Shown here: piece after piece, positions 9,535 through 19,111 of the stretch
Position numbering within the stretch: the stretch's first letter is position 1
Layout: each line of letters begins with the position of its first letter
Origin: Rhodococcus ruber
GTDB lineage: Bacteria; Actinomycetota; Actinomycetes; Mycobacteriales; Mycobacteriaceae
Direction of reading: 5' to 3'
Assembly: GCF_027270735.1 (NCBI RefSeq)
Contig: NZ_JAPWIJ010000007.1
Coordinates: 124,001-188,000 of the forward strand
DNA length: 64,000 nucleotides
The notes under the pieces: generated by a model
The model's database searches: none
The model's input: only the letters and a program-made list of their open reading frames with translations
Told to the model about the DNA's origin: nothing
Position numbers and translations under genes: made by a program

Positions 9535-10763
9535 TGACGGTACCGACGCCCCGCCCGATAGTCGTCGTCGGAATCGGCGCGGACGGCTGGGACGGGCTGC
9601 CTGCGACCTCCCGCAAGGCCATCGAGAAGGCCGATGTGGTGTTCGGTTCCGTCCGCCAGATTGCGAGTGTCCGGCCGCATTGCACCGAGACAAGGACGTG
9701 GCCGAGCCCATTGCTTCCGAATCTGCGGTCGATGCTCGACGCCTACGAGGCGTCACTCGTGTGCGTGTTGGCCAGCGGTGATCCGATGTTCCACGGCATC
9801 GGCGTGACGTTGATGCGCGAGTTCGGGGCCGAGCGACTACGCGTGCACCCGGCACCGTCCTCCGTGTCGTTGGCATGCGCGCGGCTGGGCTGGGCACTGC
9901 AGGACACCCCGGCGGTGTCGCTTGTGAACACACCTATCGAGACACTGTTACCGGACCTGGCCGACGGCCGCCGGGTGATCGTGTTGAGCCGGGGGAGCAG
10001 TACACCGGGTGAGGTGGCGAGGATGTTGTCCAGCAACGGGTTCGGGGACTCCTCGATGACGGTGCTCGAACAACTCGGCGGGCCGGCCGAACGAGTCGTC
10101 CGCGGCCGTGCGCGAGATTCGACGTTCGAGGGCGTCGACCCGCTCAATGTCGTTGCGCTGGAGTGCGTGCGAGGTCCCGACGCACCCCGCCGCGGTCGCG
10201 TCCCGGGCCTGGCCGATTCCGCGTACACCGGTGACGGCCAGATGACCAAGCAGGAGGTCAGAGCACTGACCCTGAGCGCGTTGGCGCCTGCGCCAGGAGA
10301 ACTGTTGTGGGACATCGGAGGAGGATCGGGAACCATCGCGATCGAATGGATGCGCACCGACAGATCCTGCCGCGCTGTTACGTTCGAGAGTTCGCAGGCG
10401 CGTCGTGAGCAGATCGAGAGCAACGCACTGCACCTGGGAGTTCCGGGACTCATCGTGCACGACGCGGCACCCGAGAGCTTCGGGGGCGTCTCGGCCGCGA
10501 ACGCGGTCCCCGACGCGGTGTTCATCGGTGGTGGATTGACCGGTGCGGACATGCTCGAGGCGTGCTGGCAGGCGGTGCGCACAGGGGGGCGCGTGGTCGC
10601 CAATTCTGTGACCGCAGAAACGGATTCGTTGTTGCTGACCGCGGCGGCGAAGTACGGCGGAGAGCTCCGCAGATTCCAGATCTATCGCGGCGAGCCGTTG
10701 GGCGCGTTCACGACGTGGAGGCCACATCTTCCGGTTACTCAATGGAGTGCGATCAAACCGTGA
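9534..10763 (+). CDS. cobL: Precorrin-6Y C5,15-methyltransferase (decarboxylating)
   Basis: A 409-residue bifunctional protein of aerobic cobalamin synthesis. The N-terminal CbiE-like tetrapyrrole methyltransferase domain (about 8-205) has VVVGIGADGWDGLP and the loop LASGDPMFHG. The C-terminal CbiT-like SAM domain (about 235-395) has LLWDIGGGSGTIAIEWM. Together they methylate C5 and C15 and decarboxylate precorrin-6B to precorrin-8. The start ATG overlaps the SDR stop (TGATG), and the TGA stop overlaps the cobK GTG. Length matches the fused CobL family. In M. tuberculosis cobM lies between cobL and cobK; here it is absent. Confidence 0.95.
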   Translation: MTVPTPRPIVVVGIGADGWDGLPATSRKAIEKADVVFGSVRQIASVRPHCTETRTWPSPLLPNLRSMLDAYEASLVCVLASGDPMFHGIGVTLMREFGAERLRVHPAPSSVSLACARLGWALQDTPAVSLVNTPIETLLPDLADGRRVIVLSRGSSTPGEVARMLSSNGFGDSSMTVLEQLGGPAERVVRGRARDSTFEGVDPLNVVALECVRGPDAPRRGRVPGLADSAYTGDGQMTKQEVRALTLSALAPAPGELLWDIGGGSGTIAIEWMRTDRSCRAVTFESSQARREQIESNALHLGVPGLIVHDAAPESFGGVSAANAVPDAVFIGGGLTGADMLEACWQAVRTGGRVVANSVTAETDSLLLTAAAKYGGELRRFQIYRGEPLGAFTTWRPHLPVTQWSAIKP

Positions 10764-11503
10764 AGGTTCTGATTCTCGGCGGTACCACAGAGGCGCGGGC
10801 ACTCGCGGTGGCGCTGGATCGGGTTCGGGACATCGACAGCGTCACCTCACTGGCCGGGCGGGTCGCGCAGCCGATACTGCCCGTCGGTCGGACCCGAATC
10901 GGCGGGTTCGGTGGGCCCGATGCCCTAGCGCTGTGGCTGCGAGACAACGCGATCGACGTGGTGGTGGACGCGACCCACCCGTTCGCATCCACCATCGGAG
11001 CGCACGCCGTGCATGCCACCGAGGCAACGGGAGTCGCACTCCTCGTACTGACGCGGGCACCGTGGACCGAGGGCGAGGGCGATCAGTGGACCTCGGTTCC
11101 CTCGCTGCCCGACGCGGCGTCGGCGATCACCCCCGGCAGCAGGGTGTTCCTCACGACAGGCAGGCAGGGAGTTCACCATTTTGCGGGTGTCGATCACTCG
11201 TGGTTTCTGGTCAGGGCGATCGATCCTCCGACCGGTCCGGTACCACCGCACATGACGCTGCAACTCAGTCGCGGCCCGTTCGACCTGGATCACGAGTCGA
11301 AGGTGCTCGCAGACAACCGAATCGACCTGTTGATCACCAAGAACAGCGGGGGCGAGATGACGCGAGCCAAACTCGATGCGGCCCGGGCAGTATCGATCCC
11401 GGTCCTCATGGTCGCTCGTCCCGAGGCACCGACCTCGGCACCGGTCGTGTACGAGGTGGATACCGCTGTGGACTGGTTGACGAACCGGTTACGCGTCTGC
11501 TGA
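10760..11503 (+). CDS. cobK: Precorrin-6A reductase
   Basis: A 247-residue protein beginning VKVLILGGTTEAR, the NADPH-binding start of CobK. DATHPFA and LLITKNSGG are also family signatures. It reduces precorrin-6A to dihydro-precorrin-6A (precorrin-6B). GTG at 10760 was chosen because it overlaps the cobL stop as GTGA and gives the normal family length; ATG at 10742 inside cobL is the alternative. It is the last gene of the SDR-cobL-cobK unit and its final 15 bp overlap the 3' end of cobIJ on the other strand. Confidence 0.95.
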   Translation: MKVLILGGTTEARALAVALDRVRDIDSVTSLAGRVAQPILPVGRTRIGGFGGPDALALWLRDNAIDVVVDATHPFASTIGAHAVHATEATGVALLVLTRAPWTEGEGDQWTSVPSLPDAASAITPGSRVFLTTGRQGVHHFAGVDHSWFLVRAIDPPTGPVPPHMTLQLSRGPFDLDHESKVLADNRIDLLITKNSGGEMTRAKLDAARAVSIPVLMVARPEAPTSAPVVYEVDTAVDWLTNRLRVC

Positions 11504-12979
11504 CGGGTACCGCCGGGAGGTGAAGACTTTCGGACCGCTTCCGGTCTCCACCACCGTGGTCATCGAGGATCCGATAATGAGTAGACACCGCATGTCGATC
11601 GACTCGGGGTCGAGTTCGCCGAGCGTCACCGTGCGCACCGATTCCTGCACACTGCCCACGGCGCGCCCGATCACCACCGGGGTCTGTGGCGAACGATGCT
11701 CGAGCAGAAGATCTTTCATCGCAGCAACCTGCCAGGTCCTCGACTTCGAAGCCGGGTTGTAGATCGCGATCGCCATGTCGGCTCCGGCGACCGCCGAGAG
11801 ACGCCCGGCCACCACGTTCCAGGGCTTGAGACGGTCGGAAAGCGATATCACGGCGTAGTCGTGGCCGAGGGGTGCTCCCACCCTGCTCGCAACGGCATTC
11901 GCGGCGGTCATTCCCGGCACCACTCGGACCGGCACCGAACTCCACTGTTGTTCGGCGGCAACTTCTATGACTGCCGTCGCCATCGCGAAGACTCCTGGAT
12001 CACCCGAGGACACCACGGCCACTCGCCGTCCCTGCTTGGCGAGGTCGAGGGCGAATGCCGCGCGTTCGGATTCGACCTTGTTGTCGCTTGCGTGCCGAAT
12101 CTGCCCGGGTCGCTGCGCTACCCGATCGATGTAGGTGATGTAGCCGACGAGATCGGTGGCGGCGGCCAGTTCGGCCCGCACCTCGTCCGTCGTCCATGCA
12201 TCGTCACCTGGACCGAGGCCGACGACGACCACTTCGCCCGTGCTGCTGGGCGTCTCGGCCCGGTTGGAGGGGCTCGGCACCACGATCATCGAGAAGTAGG
12301 GGACGTCGTCCGCGTCGGCGGCGTCGAGAACGCGTTGTTCGGGTGTACTGGCCCGCTCGACGTACCGCGCCTCGTCGAGCCTGCCCGACCGTTGCAGTGC
12401 GTCCAGCACCGTCGGATAGGTTCGCCCGAGTTTCATGATGACCGCGGCGTCGGTACCGCGTAATCGGCGGGTGAGTTCGTCCGCGGGGAGTGTTCCGGGG
12501 AGGACGGTCAGCACCTCGTCGCGCTCCACCAGCGGAGTTGCCAGTGCCGCAGACGCCGCACTGACCGAGGTCACGCCGGGAACAACTTCCACCTCGAACC
12601 GGTGCGCCAGTCGCTTGTGCATGTGCATGTACGAGCTGTAGAACAGCGGATCACCCTCGGCCAGAAGCGCAACCGACCGACCGGCGTCGAGATGTGCGGC
12701 GAGCCGTGCGGCGGCGGACTCGTAGAACTCGTCGATTGCCCCCTGATACCCACCGGGATGAGCCGTCGCCTCGGTAGTCACCGGGTACACCAGGTGCTCC
12801 TCGAGTTGACCGTCACGCATGTACCCGGCCGCGAGGGCGCGCGAGATGCTGCGGCCGTGCCGAGCGCTGTGGAACGCAACCACATCGGCCTCGGCGATGA
12901 CACGAGCAGCCTTGACGGTCAACAGCTCTGGGTCACCCGGGCCGACGCCGACTCCCCACAACTTTCCGACGGCGTTCAT
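11489..12979 (-). CDS. cobIJ: Fused precorrin-2 C20- and precorrin-3B C17-methyltransferase
   Basis: A 496-residue fusion of two tetrapyrrole methylase domains. The CobI half (about 1-245) has [16 protein letters not shown], the SAM-loop [12 protein letters not shown] and VVPGVTS. The CobJ half (about 250-496) has [28 protein letters not shown] and [10 protein letters not shown]. It adds methyls at C20 and C17 with ring contraction. The same fusion occurs in M. tuberculosis (Rv2066). The ATG overlaps the cobH stop as ATGA. The 3' end overlaps cobK by 15 bp. Confidence 0.95.
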   Translation of the reverse strand: MNAVGKLWGVGVGPGDPELLTVKAARVIAEADVVAFHSARHGRSISRALAAGYMRDGQLEEHLVYPVTTEATAHPGGYQGAIDEFYESAAARLAAHLDAGRSVALLAEGDPLFYSSYMHMHKRLAHRFEVEVVPGVTSVSAASAALATPLVERDEVLTVLPGTLPADELTRRLRGTDAAVIMKLGRTYPTVLDALQRSGRLDEARYVERASTPEQRVLDAADADDVPYFSMIVVPSPSNRAETPSSTGEVVVVGLGPGDDAWTTDEVRAELAAATDLVGYITYIDRVAQRPGQIRHASDNKVESERAAFALDLAKQGRRVAVVSSGDPGVFAMATAVIEVAAEQQWSSVPVRVVPGMTAANAVASRVGAPLGHDYAVISLSDRLKPWNVVAGRLSAVAGADMAIAIYNPASKSRTWQVAAMKDLLLEHRSPQTPVVIGRAVGSVQESVRTVTLGELDPESIDMRCLLIIGSSMTTVVETGSGPKVFTSRRYPSADA

Positions 12980-13611
12980 TCCTGTTCGCTCGCAATGGCA
13001 TTGACCGCGGCGACGGTGATGGGGCTGCCACCACGTCTGCCCCGGACGACCAGATACTCCACGCCGAGGTCGGCTGCGATCAGATCTTCCTTCGACTCCG
13101 CTGCGCCGATGAATCCCACCGGGCCGCCGACGATGGCTGCAGGTTTCGGGGCTCCGGCCGCGAGCATCTCCATCAGGTGGAACAGTGCGGTCGGCGCGTT
13201 TCCGATGGCGACGACGGCGCCGCCGAGCTTGTCGCCCCACAACTCCAGCGCGGCAGCAGTTCTCGTGGTGCCCATACTCCGAGCCAAGTCCGGTACCCGA
13301 GGATCGGACAGGGTGCACAGCACCTCGTTGTCGGCGGGAAGACGGCGACGAGTGATGCCGGCGGCGACCATGTTGGCATCGCACAGCACCGGTGCGCCTG
13401 CGCGCAGGGCGGTGCGAGCGGAACTCACTACATCGGGCGTGAATCCGATGGTCTCGGTCAGGTCGATCTCACCGACAGCGTGGATCATGCGTACGACCAC
13501 CTGGGCGACATCCGGCGCGAATCGAGACAGATCTGCTTCGGCTCGAATGGTTGCGAAAGACTGGCGGTAGATCTCAGCGCCGTCGCGGATGTAGTCGTGC
13601 ATGCGTGTCAC
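12976..13611 (-). CDS. cobH: Precorrin-8X methylmutase
   Basis: A 211-residue CobH/CbiC protein. Signatures include [13 protein letters not shown] at the N-terminus, [21 protein letters not shown] (containing the candidate catalytic His) and [16 protein letters not shown]. It moves the C11 methyl to C12, giving hydrogenobyrinate. Starts at GTG 13611 and ATG 13602 are both possible and neither has a clear ribosome site; family length slightly favours 13602. The stop overlaps cobIJ, and cobG ends 45 bp upstream of the outer start, so cobG-cobH-cobIJ is one unit. Confidence 0.95.
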   Translation of the reverse strand: MTRMHDYIRDGAEIYRQSFATIRAEADLSRFAPDVAQVVVRMIHAVGEIDLTETIGFTPDVVSSARTALRAGAPVLCDANMVAAGITRRRLPADNEVLCTLSDPRVPDLARSMGTTRTAAALELWGDKLGGAVVAIGNAPTALFHLMEMLAAGAPKPAAIVGGPVGFIGAAESKEDLIAADLGVEYLVVRGRRGGSPITVAAVNAIASEQE

Positions 13612-13656
13612 GATAGGGGAGAGGGACCCCTCAGTCGGAAGCCGGTCTCCCGGTGC

Positions 13657-14793
13657 TCAGGACACCTGGTAGCCGATTCCTGTTGCGATCACGTCGGTGA
13701 CCTCACCTTTCGGTCGCCCACAGCGCCGCTCACACCCGGACCAGTGTTGCCGCTCGTCACGCGGAGTCATCCGGGCGTCGACTGCCGCCTCCAGGTCGGA
13801 TCGGACATCGGCCAACGACTTCGCACAGCCCGGCGATCCGGTACACGCGCTCACCCGGATCCACGGTGATTCCGCGTCGAAGATCAAGCCCATCGGGGCC
13901 AGCACCCGGACAACTTGTTCGGCGGGCTCCTCGTCCAGATCGCACACGATCAGTGACCTCCACGGAGTGACGATCACCGGTCGGTCGATGGCGGCGAGGA
14001 ACTCGGCCAATCGTGCGCCGATAACGCCATTGGCAAGTCCTGCAGCCAGGGCCACCAGCCCGTCGTCCTGCTCGAGCCAGCCGATCGGTGGTACCTCGAC
14101 AGGTGCGGGCAACGGAAGCGCAGCGCCTGCCGAGAGTCCGAGCAGTTCGACGATTCGATCGACGCCGTTGTCGACTTCGGCCAACCGCCATTCGGATTCT
14201 CGCAGTTCCAGGAAAGCTGCAGCGCAGTTCAGCAGCGTCGGCACCACGCCGTCTCGATCCACTCGAACGCCACTGTCCCGGCCTGCGAGCAGCAGCGCGT
14301 ACGACCCGTCGGACTGGGCGTACGCACCGAAATCCGGTTCGAGTCCGCCCATGTCGCCGCGCCCGTCGTCCAGGGCGAACAGCGTTCGCCCGGGCAGTTC
14401 GGCCAGGTCGCGGCGCGCGCAGAGTTCTTCGTCCAGCTCACGGACGAGCGCACGCACGTCCGTGAGACCGCCGACCCGTCCAGAGAGTGGTGAGGCGAGG
14501 ATGTTGCGCACCCGCTCGTGCGTTGCGGACGGGAGCAATCCGGCCTCGGCCAACCTGCTCGCCAGGGCGACCGGGTCCGAGACCGCGCGCAGCTGGACGT
14601 TGCCACGGGACGTCAGCTCCACCGTCCCGTCGCCCAGTTCCGCCGCAGCCCGCGCCAGGACCTGCATCTGTTTCGGCAGAACCAGGCCACCCGGCAGCCT
14701 GATCCGCGCAAGCGGACCGTCCGCAGCGAGGTGCGTCGTCAGCGCTCCTGGGCAGCCGTCGGGCACCGATCTGTCTGGCGAACTCATGTTCAC
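13657..14793 (-). CDS. cobG: Precorrin-3B synthase CobG
   Basis: A 378-residue protein of the nitrite/sulfite-reductase-like fold. It carries the [4Fe-4S]/siroheme-type cysteine pattern near the C-terminus: C317-x5-C323 and C354-x3-C358. TSRGNVQLR is the typical substrate-pocket motif. CobG uses O2 to hydroxylate precorrin-3A, so the pathway here is the aerobic one. Start is GTG 14793 or, two codons later, ATG 14787. It is the first gene of the reverse unit and diverges from the cobN leader; no riboswitch was seen on its own side. Confidence 0.92.
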   Translation of the reverse strand: MNMSSPDRSVPDGCPGALTTHLAADGPLARIRLPGGLVLPKQMQVLARAAAELGDGTVELTSRGNVQLRAVSDPVALASRLAEAGLLPSATHERVRNILASPLSGRVGGLTDVRALVRELDEELCARRDLAELPGRTLFALDDGRGDMGGLEPDFGAYAQSDGSYALLLAGRDSGVRVDRDGVVPTLLNCAAAFLELRESEWRLAEVDNGVDRIVELLGLSAGAALPLPAPVEVPPIGWLEQDDGLVALAAGLANGVIGARLAEFLAAIDRPVIVTPWRSLIVCDLDEEPAEQVVRVLAPMGLIFDAESPWIRVSACTGSPGCAKSLADVRSDLEAAVDARMTPRDERQHWSGCERRCGRPKGEVTDVIATGIGYQVS

Positions 14794-14837
14794 CAGGCTA
14801 CAAGCGCGACGGGTGGACCGATGTGCCGCTCACACCG

Positions 14838-14975
14838 GTAGCATTCTGTCGACACGGCTCAGGTCGAGAGGAAACCGGCGAGAATCCGGTACGGTCGCGC
14901 CACTGTAACGGCCCCTGCACTTCGGGTGCACGGGCCGAAGTCAGACCCTCTCGCCGACGAACCGAAGAGAAGATC
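14838..14975 (+). ncRNA. Cobalamin riboswitch upstream of cobN
   Basis: The leader holds the conserved order of an AdoCbl riboswitch: GAGAGGAAACCGG with GAGAATCCGGT (about 14866-14890), the core GCCACTGTAA (14899-14908), a GC-rich arm CTGCAC-TTCG-GTGCAG-like at 14915-14930, and a B12-box-like AAGTCAGACC (14938-14947). It should fold when cobalamin binds and reduce cobN expression. The GAGGAGG ribosome site of cobN at 15003-15010 is preceded by a C-rich run (about 14999-15003) that could mask it, so translational control is plausible. The ends of the aptamer are approximate. Confidence 0.88.
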
Positions 14976-15019
14976 CACCTAGTTCAGGGGCGCGAAAACC
15001 CCCGAGGAGGGCGTTACCC

Positions 15020-18000
15020 GTGTTCTTGTTGCTGTCCACGTCGGACACAGATCTGCTCAGTGCCCGTGCCAGTGGAGCCGACTTCGCCTGGGGCAACCCA
15101 TCTCGCCTACTGGCGCAGGACATCCCGTCGATGGCCGAGTCGGCCGAGCTGATCATCGTGCGCATCCTCGGATCGCGCCGCTCGTGGGAGGCGGGCATCG
15201 ACGCCGTACTCGCCACCGGGCTTCCCGTTGTCGTTCTCGGCGGTGAGCAGGCACCGGATGCGGATCTGATGGAGATCTCGACGGTGCCGGCCAATGTGGC
15301 AGCGCAAGCACACAACTATCTGGCCGAGGGCGGGTCGGACAACCTGCGTCAGCTGTACAACTTCCTCTCCGACACCGTCTTGCTGACCGGTCACGGTTTC
15401 GATGCTCCGCGGCACCTGCCGACGTGGGGGCACCTCGAACGGAACTCGACCCCGCACTCCGACGGTCCGACGGTGGCGATTCTCTACTACCGCGCCCAGC
15501 ATCTGGCCGGAAACACCACGTACATCGATGCCCTCGCGGCCGCGGTCGAGAACGCCGGTGCCACGGCCCTTCCGATCTACTGTGCGTCGCTGCGCACGGC
15601 GGAGTCCGACCTGCTCGAGACGCTGAAGTCGGCGGATGCCCTGATTGTCACGGTGCTTGCAGCGGGCGGCACCAAACCTGCCGGGGCGTCTGCAGGTGGC
15701 GACGACGAGGCCTGGAACGTCGCCGAGCTCGCGGCTCTCGACGTTCCCATCCTGCAGGGTCTGTGCCTGACGAGTTCACGCGCGACGTGGTCCGAGAACG
15801 ACGACGGACTGTCGCCACTGGACGTGGCCACACAGGTTGCCGTCCCGGAGTTCGACGGCCGTCTCATCACGGTTCCGTTCTCGTTCAAGGAGATCGACGA
15901 CGACGGCCTGACCACGTACGTTCCGGACCACGAACGAGCAGCGCGCGTCGCCGGCATCGCCGTTCGCCACGCGCGGCTACGACACATCCCGGTCGCCGAC
16001 CGCCGCATCGCTCTGATGTTCTCGGCCTATCCCACCAAGCATGCGCGGATCGGCAACGCCGTCGGCCTCGACACCCCGGCCAGCGCGATCGCGTTGATGT
16101 CGGACATGCGCACTGCCGGTTACGACCTCGGGCCGCTCGACGGCCCGGATTCGGTGCCCGGTCTGGCTGCACGCGACGGTGATGCACTCATTCACGCACT
16201 GATTGCCCGCGGTGGCCAGGATCCCAACTGGCTCACCGACGCTCAGCTCGAGGGCAACCCCATTCGCATCTCGGCTGCGCAGTATCGAACCTGGTTCGAG
16301 CAGCTCCCCGCGGATCTGCGTGACGGTGTGATCGAGCATTGGGGCCCGGCACCGGGCGAGCTCTATGTCGATCGCTCTGCCGATCCGAACGGTGAGATTG
16401 TCATCGCCGCAATGCAATTCGGCAATGTGGTCATCATGGTGCAGCCGCCGCGCGGGTTCGGGGAGAAGCCCGTCGCGATCTACCACGACCCCGATCTTCC
16501 ACCGAGCCATCACTACCTGGCGGCGTACCGATGGATCTCGGCTACCGAGGCAGACGGCGGTTTCGGTGCGGATGCGATGGTCCATCTGGGCAAGCACGGG
16601 AATCTCGAATGGTTGCCGGGAAAGACGCTCGGCATGTCCGCATCCTGCGGAACCGATGCGGCGCTGGGCGATCTGCCACTGATCTATCCCTTCCTCGTCA
16701 ACGATCCGGGGGAGGGTACGCAGGCCAAGCGTCGAGCGCATGCCACTCTGGTGGATCACCTCATTCCCCCGATGGCGCGCGCGGAGAGCTACGGAGACAT
16801 CTCGCGGCTCGAACAGTTGCTCGACGAGCACGCGAACATCTCGGCGCTCGATCCAGCCAAGCTGCCCGCAATTCGTCAGCAGATCTGGACGCTCATGACC
16901 GCGGCGCAGATGCACAAGGATCTGGGGCTCGAGGAACGCCCCGACGAGGAAGTGTTCGACGACATGCTGCTCAACGTCGACGGATGGCTGTGTGAGATCA
17001 AGGACGTGCAGATCCGCGACGGACTGCACATCCTGGGCCAGGAACCTGTCGGCGACGCCGAGGTCGAACTCGTACTGGCGATGCTCCGAGCTCGGCAGAT
17101 GTGGGGCGGCGAGCAGACGGTCCCCGGACTTCGCGAAGCCCTCGGCCTCAGCGAGGACGGCGACGAGGAACGCACGCGCGTCGACAGCATCGAGGCCGTG
17201 GCGCACGGGCTGGTCGCGGCCATGCAAGCCACGCAGTGGAATCCGGACGAGGCCGAGCGCGTTGCAGGCGAACACGGTGACGTGGTCGCTGAGATCTTGA
17301 AATTCGCTGCCGCCGAGGTGGTACCGCGCCTGCGAGGGACCTCACGCGAAATCGAGCAGGTGCTGCACGCTCTGGACGGCGGGTTCATCGCGGCAGGGCC
17401 GAGCGGTTCACCACTGCGCGGATTGATCAATGTGCTGCCTACCGGGCGCAATTTCTATTCCGTCGACCCGAAGGCCGTGCCCTCGAAACTGGCGTGGGAG
17501 ACCGGACAGGCAATGGCCGAATCACTGCTCGCTCGGTACCGCCAGGATCACGGCGAGTGGCCGAAATCGGTGGGACTGTCGGTGTGGGGAACGTCGGCCA
17601 TGCGGACCTCCGGTGACGACATTGCCGAGGTCTTCGCGCTGCTGGGCGTGTCCCCGGTATGGGACGAAGCGTCCCGCCGGGTCACTCGGCTCGAGGTCAT
17701 CGATCTCGGCGAGCTCGGTCGTCCTCGTATCGACGTCACGGTCCGCATCAGTGGCTTCTTCCGCGACGCCTTCCCCCACGTGCTGGCCCTGCTCGACGAC
17801 GCGGTACGGATGGTCGCCGCTTTGGACGAGGAGCCCGAGCAGAACTACGTCCGCGCACACGCGCAAGCCGATCTCGCTGAACACGGTGACGAAAGACGCT
17901 CCACAACAAGGATATTCGGATCGAAGCCGGGGACCTACGGTGCCGGGTTGCTCCAGTTGATCGACAGCAAGACCTGGCGCAGCGACGACGACTTGGCGCA

Positions 18001-18625
18001 GGTCTACACCACATGGGGCGGCTTCGCGTACGGCCGCGGCCTCGATGGCGTCCCTGCGTCGGACGACATGCGCACGGCGTACAAGCGCATCGCCGTTGCC
18101 GCCAAGAACACCGACACACGCGAGCACGACATCGCCGATTCCGACGACTACTTCCAGTACCACGGCGGCATGGTGGCGACTGTGCGCGCGCTGACCGGAA
18201 AGTCACCCGAGGCGTATATCGGCGACAGCACGCGTCCGGAATCGGTGCGCACCCGCACACTCTCGGAGGAGACCGCACGGGTGTTCCGCGCCCGCGTGGT
18301 GAACCCCAAGTGGCTCGAAGCCATGCGCAGGCACGGCTACAAGGGCGCGTTCGAGATGGCGGCGACGGTGGACTACCTGTTCGGCTACGACGCCACCACG
18401 GATGTCGTGCAGGACTGGATGTACGAGAAGCTGGCCGAAACGTACGTGCTCGACGAGCAGAACCAGAAGTTCATGCAGCAGTCGAATCCCTGGGCACTGC
18501 ACGGCATCGCCGAGCGCCTGCTCGAGGCAGTGGAGCGAAAGATGTGGGCCGAGCCGAACGAGCAGGTTCTCGACGGGTTGCGCCAGGTCTACCTCGAGAC
18601 CGAGGGTGACCTCGAAGGGGAGTAG
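15020..18625 (+). CDS. cobN: Cobaltochelatase subunit CobN
   Basis: A 1,201-residue large subunit of the ATP-dependent aerobic cobaltochelatase, which inserts Co2+ into hydrogenobyrinate a,c-diamide together with CobS/CobT-type AAA partners (not in this window). Family stretches visible include MFSAYPTKHARIGNAVGLDTP, HLGKHGNLEWLPGK, LPTGRNFYSVDP and YGAGLLQLIDSK. Length is close to the M. tuberculosis protein (about 1,194 residues). GTG start at 15020 has GAGGAGGG about 9 bases upstream, directly after the cobalamin riboswitch. The next gene starts 18 bp after its stop. Confidence 0.96.
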   Translation: MFLLLSTSDTDLLSARASGADFAWGNPSRLLAQDIPSMAESAELIIVRILGSRRSWEAGIDAVLATGLPVVVLGGEQAPDADLMEISTVPANVAAQAHNYLAEGGSDNLRQLYNFLSDTVLLTGHGFDAPRHLPTWGHLERNSTPHSDGPTVAILYYRAQHLAGNTTYIDALAAAVENAGATALPIYCASLRTAESDLLETLKSADALIVTVLAAGGTKPAGASAGGDDEAWNVAELAALDVPILQGLCLTSSRATWSENDDGLSPLDVATQVAVPEFDGRLITVPFSFKEIDDDGLTTYVPDHERAARVAGIAVRHARLRHIPVADRRIALMFSAYPTKHARIGNAVGLDTPASAIALMSDMRTAGYDLGPLDGPDSVPGLAARDGDALIHALIARGGQDPNWLTDAQLEGNPIRISAAQYRTWFEQLPADLRDGVIEHWGPAPGELYVDRSADPNGEIVIAAMQFGNVVIMVQPPRGFGEKPVAIYHDPDLPPSHHYLAAYRWISATEADGGFGADAMVHLGKHGNLEWLPGKTLGMSASCGTDAALGDLPLIYPFLVNDPGEGTQAKRRAHATLVDHLIPPMARAESYGDISRLEQLLDEHANISALDPAKLPAIRQQIWTLMTAAQMHKDLGLEERPDEEVFDDMLLNVDGWLCEIKDVQIRDGLHILGQEPVGDAEVELVLAMLRARQMWGGEQTVPGLREALGLSEDGDEERTRVDSIEAVAHGLVAAMQATQWNPDEAERVAGEHGDVVAEILKFAAAEVVPRLRGTSREIEQVLHALDGGFIAAGPSGSPLRGLINVLPTGRNFYSVDPKAVPSKLAWETGQAMAESLLARYRQDHGEWPKSVGLSVWGTSAMRTSGDDIAEVFALLGVSPVWDEASRRVTRLEVIDLGELGRPRIDVTVRISGFFRDAFPHVLALLDDAVRMVAALDEEPEQNYVRAHAQADLAEHGDERRSTTRIFGSKPGTYGAGLLQLIDSKTWRSDDDLAQVYTTWGGFAYGRGLDGVPASDDMRTAYKRIAVAAKNTDTREHDIADSDDYFQYHGGMVATVRALTGKSPEAYIGDSTRPESVRTRTLSEETARVFRARVVNPKWLEAMRRHGYKGAFEMAATVDYLFGYDATTDVVQDWMYEKLAETYVLDEQNQKFMQQSNPWALHGIAERLLEAVERKMWAEPNEQVLDGLRQVYLETEGDLEGE

Positions 18626-18643
18626 CGACGTACTCTGAGCGGT

Positions 18644-19024
18644 ATGGCCGCCACGTTCGACACCATTGCCAGAGGCAAGTACGTACTACTGACGACGTTC
18701 AAGAAGGACGGTACCGGCGTGCCGACCCCGCTGTGGGGTGCTCTCGACGGCGACCGACTGCTGATGTGGACGGTTGCCGATTCGTGGAAGGTCAAACGCA
18801 TCCGCCGCAACCCGAAGGTGACCGTTGCGCCGTGCGACATGCGCGGTAATCCGCAGGGCGACGCAGTGGACGCCACCGCCGAGATTCTCGACGAGACCGG
18901 AACCGAGAAGGCCCGCGCTGCTGTCGCCTCGAAGTACGGAATCCTGGGCTGGCTCACCGTGAAGGGGAGCGTGCTGCGTCGCGGAAAGAGCGGCTCCGTC
19001 GGACTGTCCATCACCGCGGCCTGA
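18644..19024 (+). CDS. PPOX-class F420-dependent protein, Rv2061c-like
   Basis: A 126-residue split-barrel protein: GKYVLLTTFKKDGTGVPTPLWG, WTVADSWKVKRIRRNPKVTV and a hydrophobic end. This is the small F420/flavin-binding subgroup in which a Lys/Arg-rich strand contacts the cofactor phosphate. M. tuberculosis Rv2061c follows cobN in the same way. The 18-bp gap after cobN suggests co-transcription and riboswitch control. The substrate is unknown; a role in corrin or F420-linked redox chemistry is only a guess from context. Confidence 0.85.
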   Translation: MAATFDTIARGKYVLLTTFKKDGTGVPTPLWGALDGDRLLMWTVADSWKVKRIRRNPKVTVAPCDMRGNPQGDAVDATAEILDETGTEKARAAVASKYGILGWLTVKGSVLRRGKSGSVGLSITAA

Positions 19025-19111
19025 AATCGGCACCATCGGCACCATCGCTCGCATGCACGGTTCCGAATACTTCACGAGGCAGCTTCCCCTGCTGCCGGAA
19101 TGGAGTATCAC

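Noticed and set aside
10562-11503. A longer CobK with a 66-residue N-terminal extension
   Set aside because: The extra part reads through cobL in another frame; the GTG overlapping the cobL stop gives the normal family N-terminus and length.
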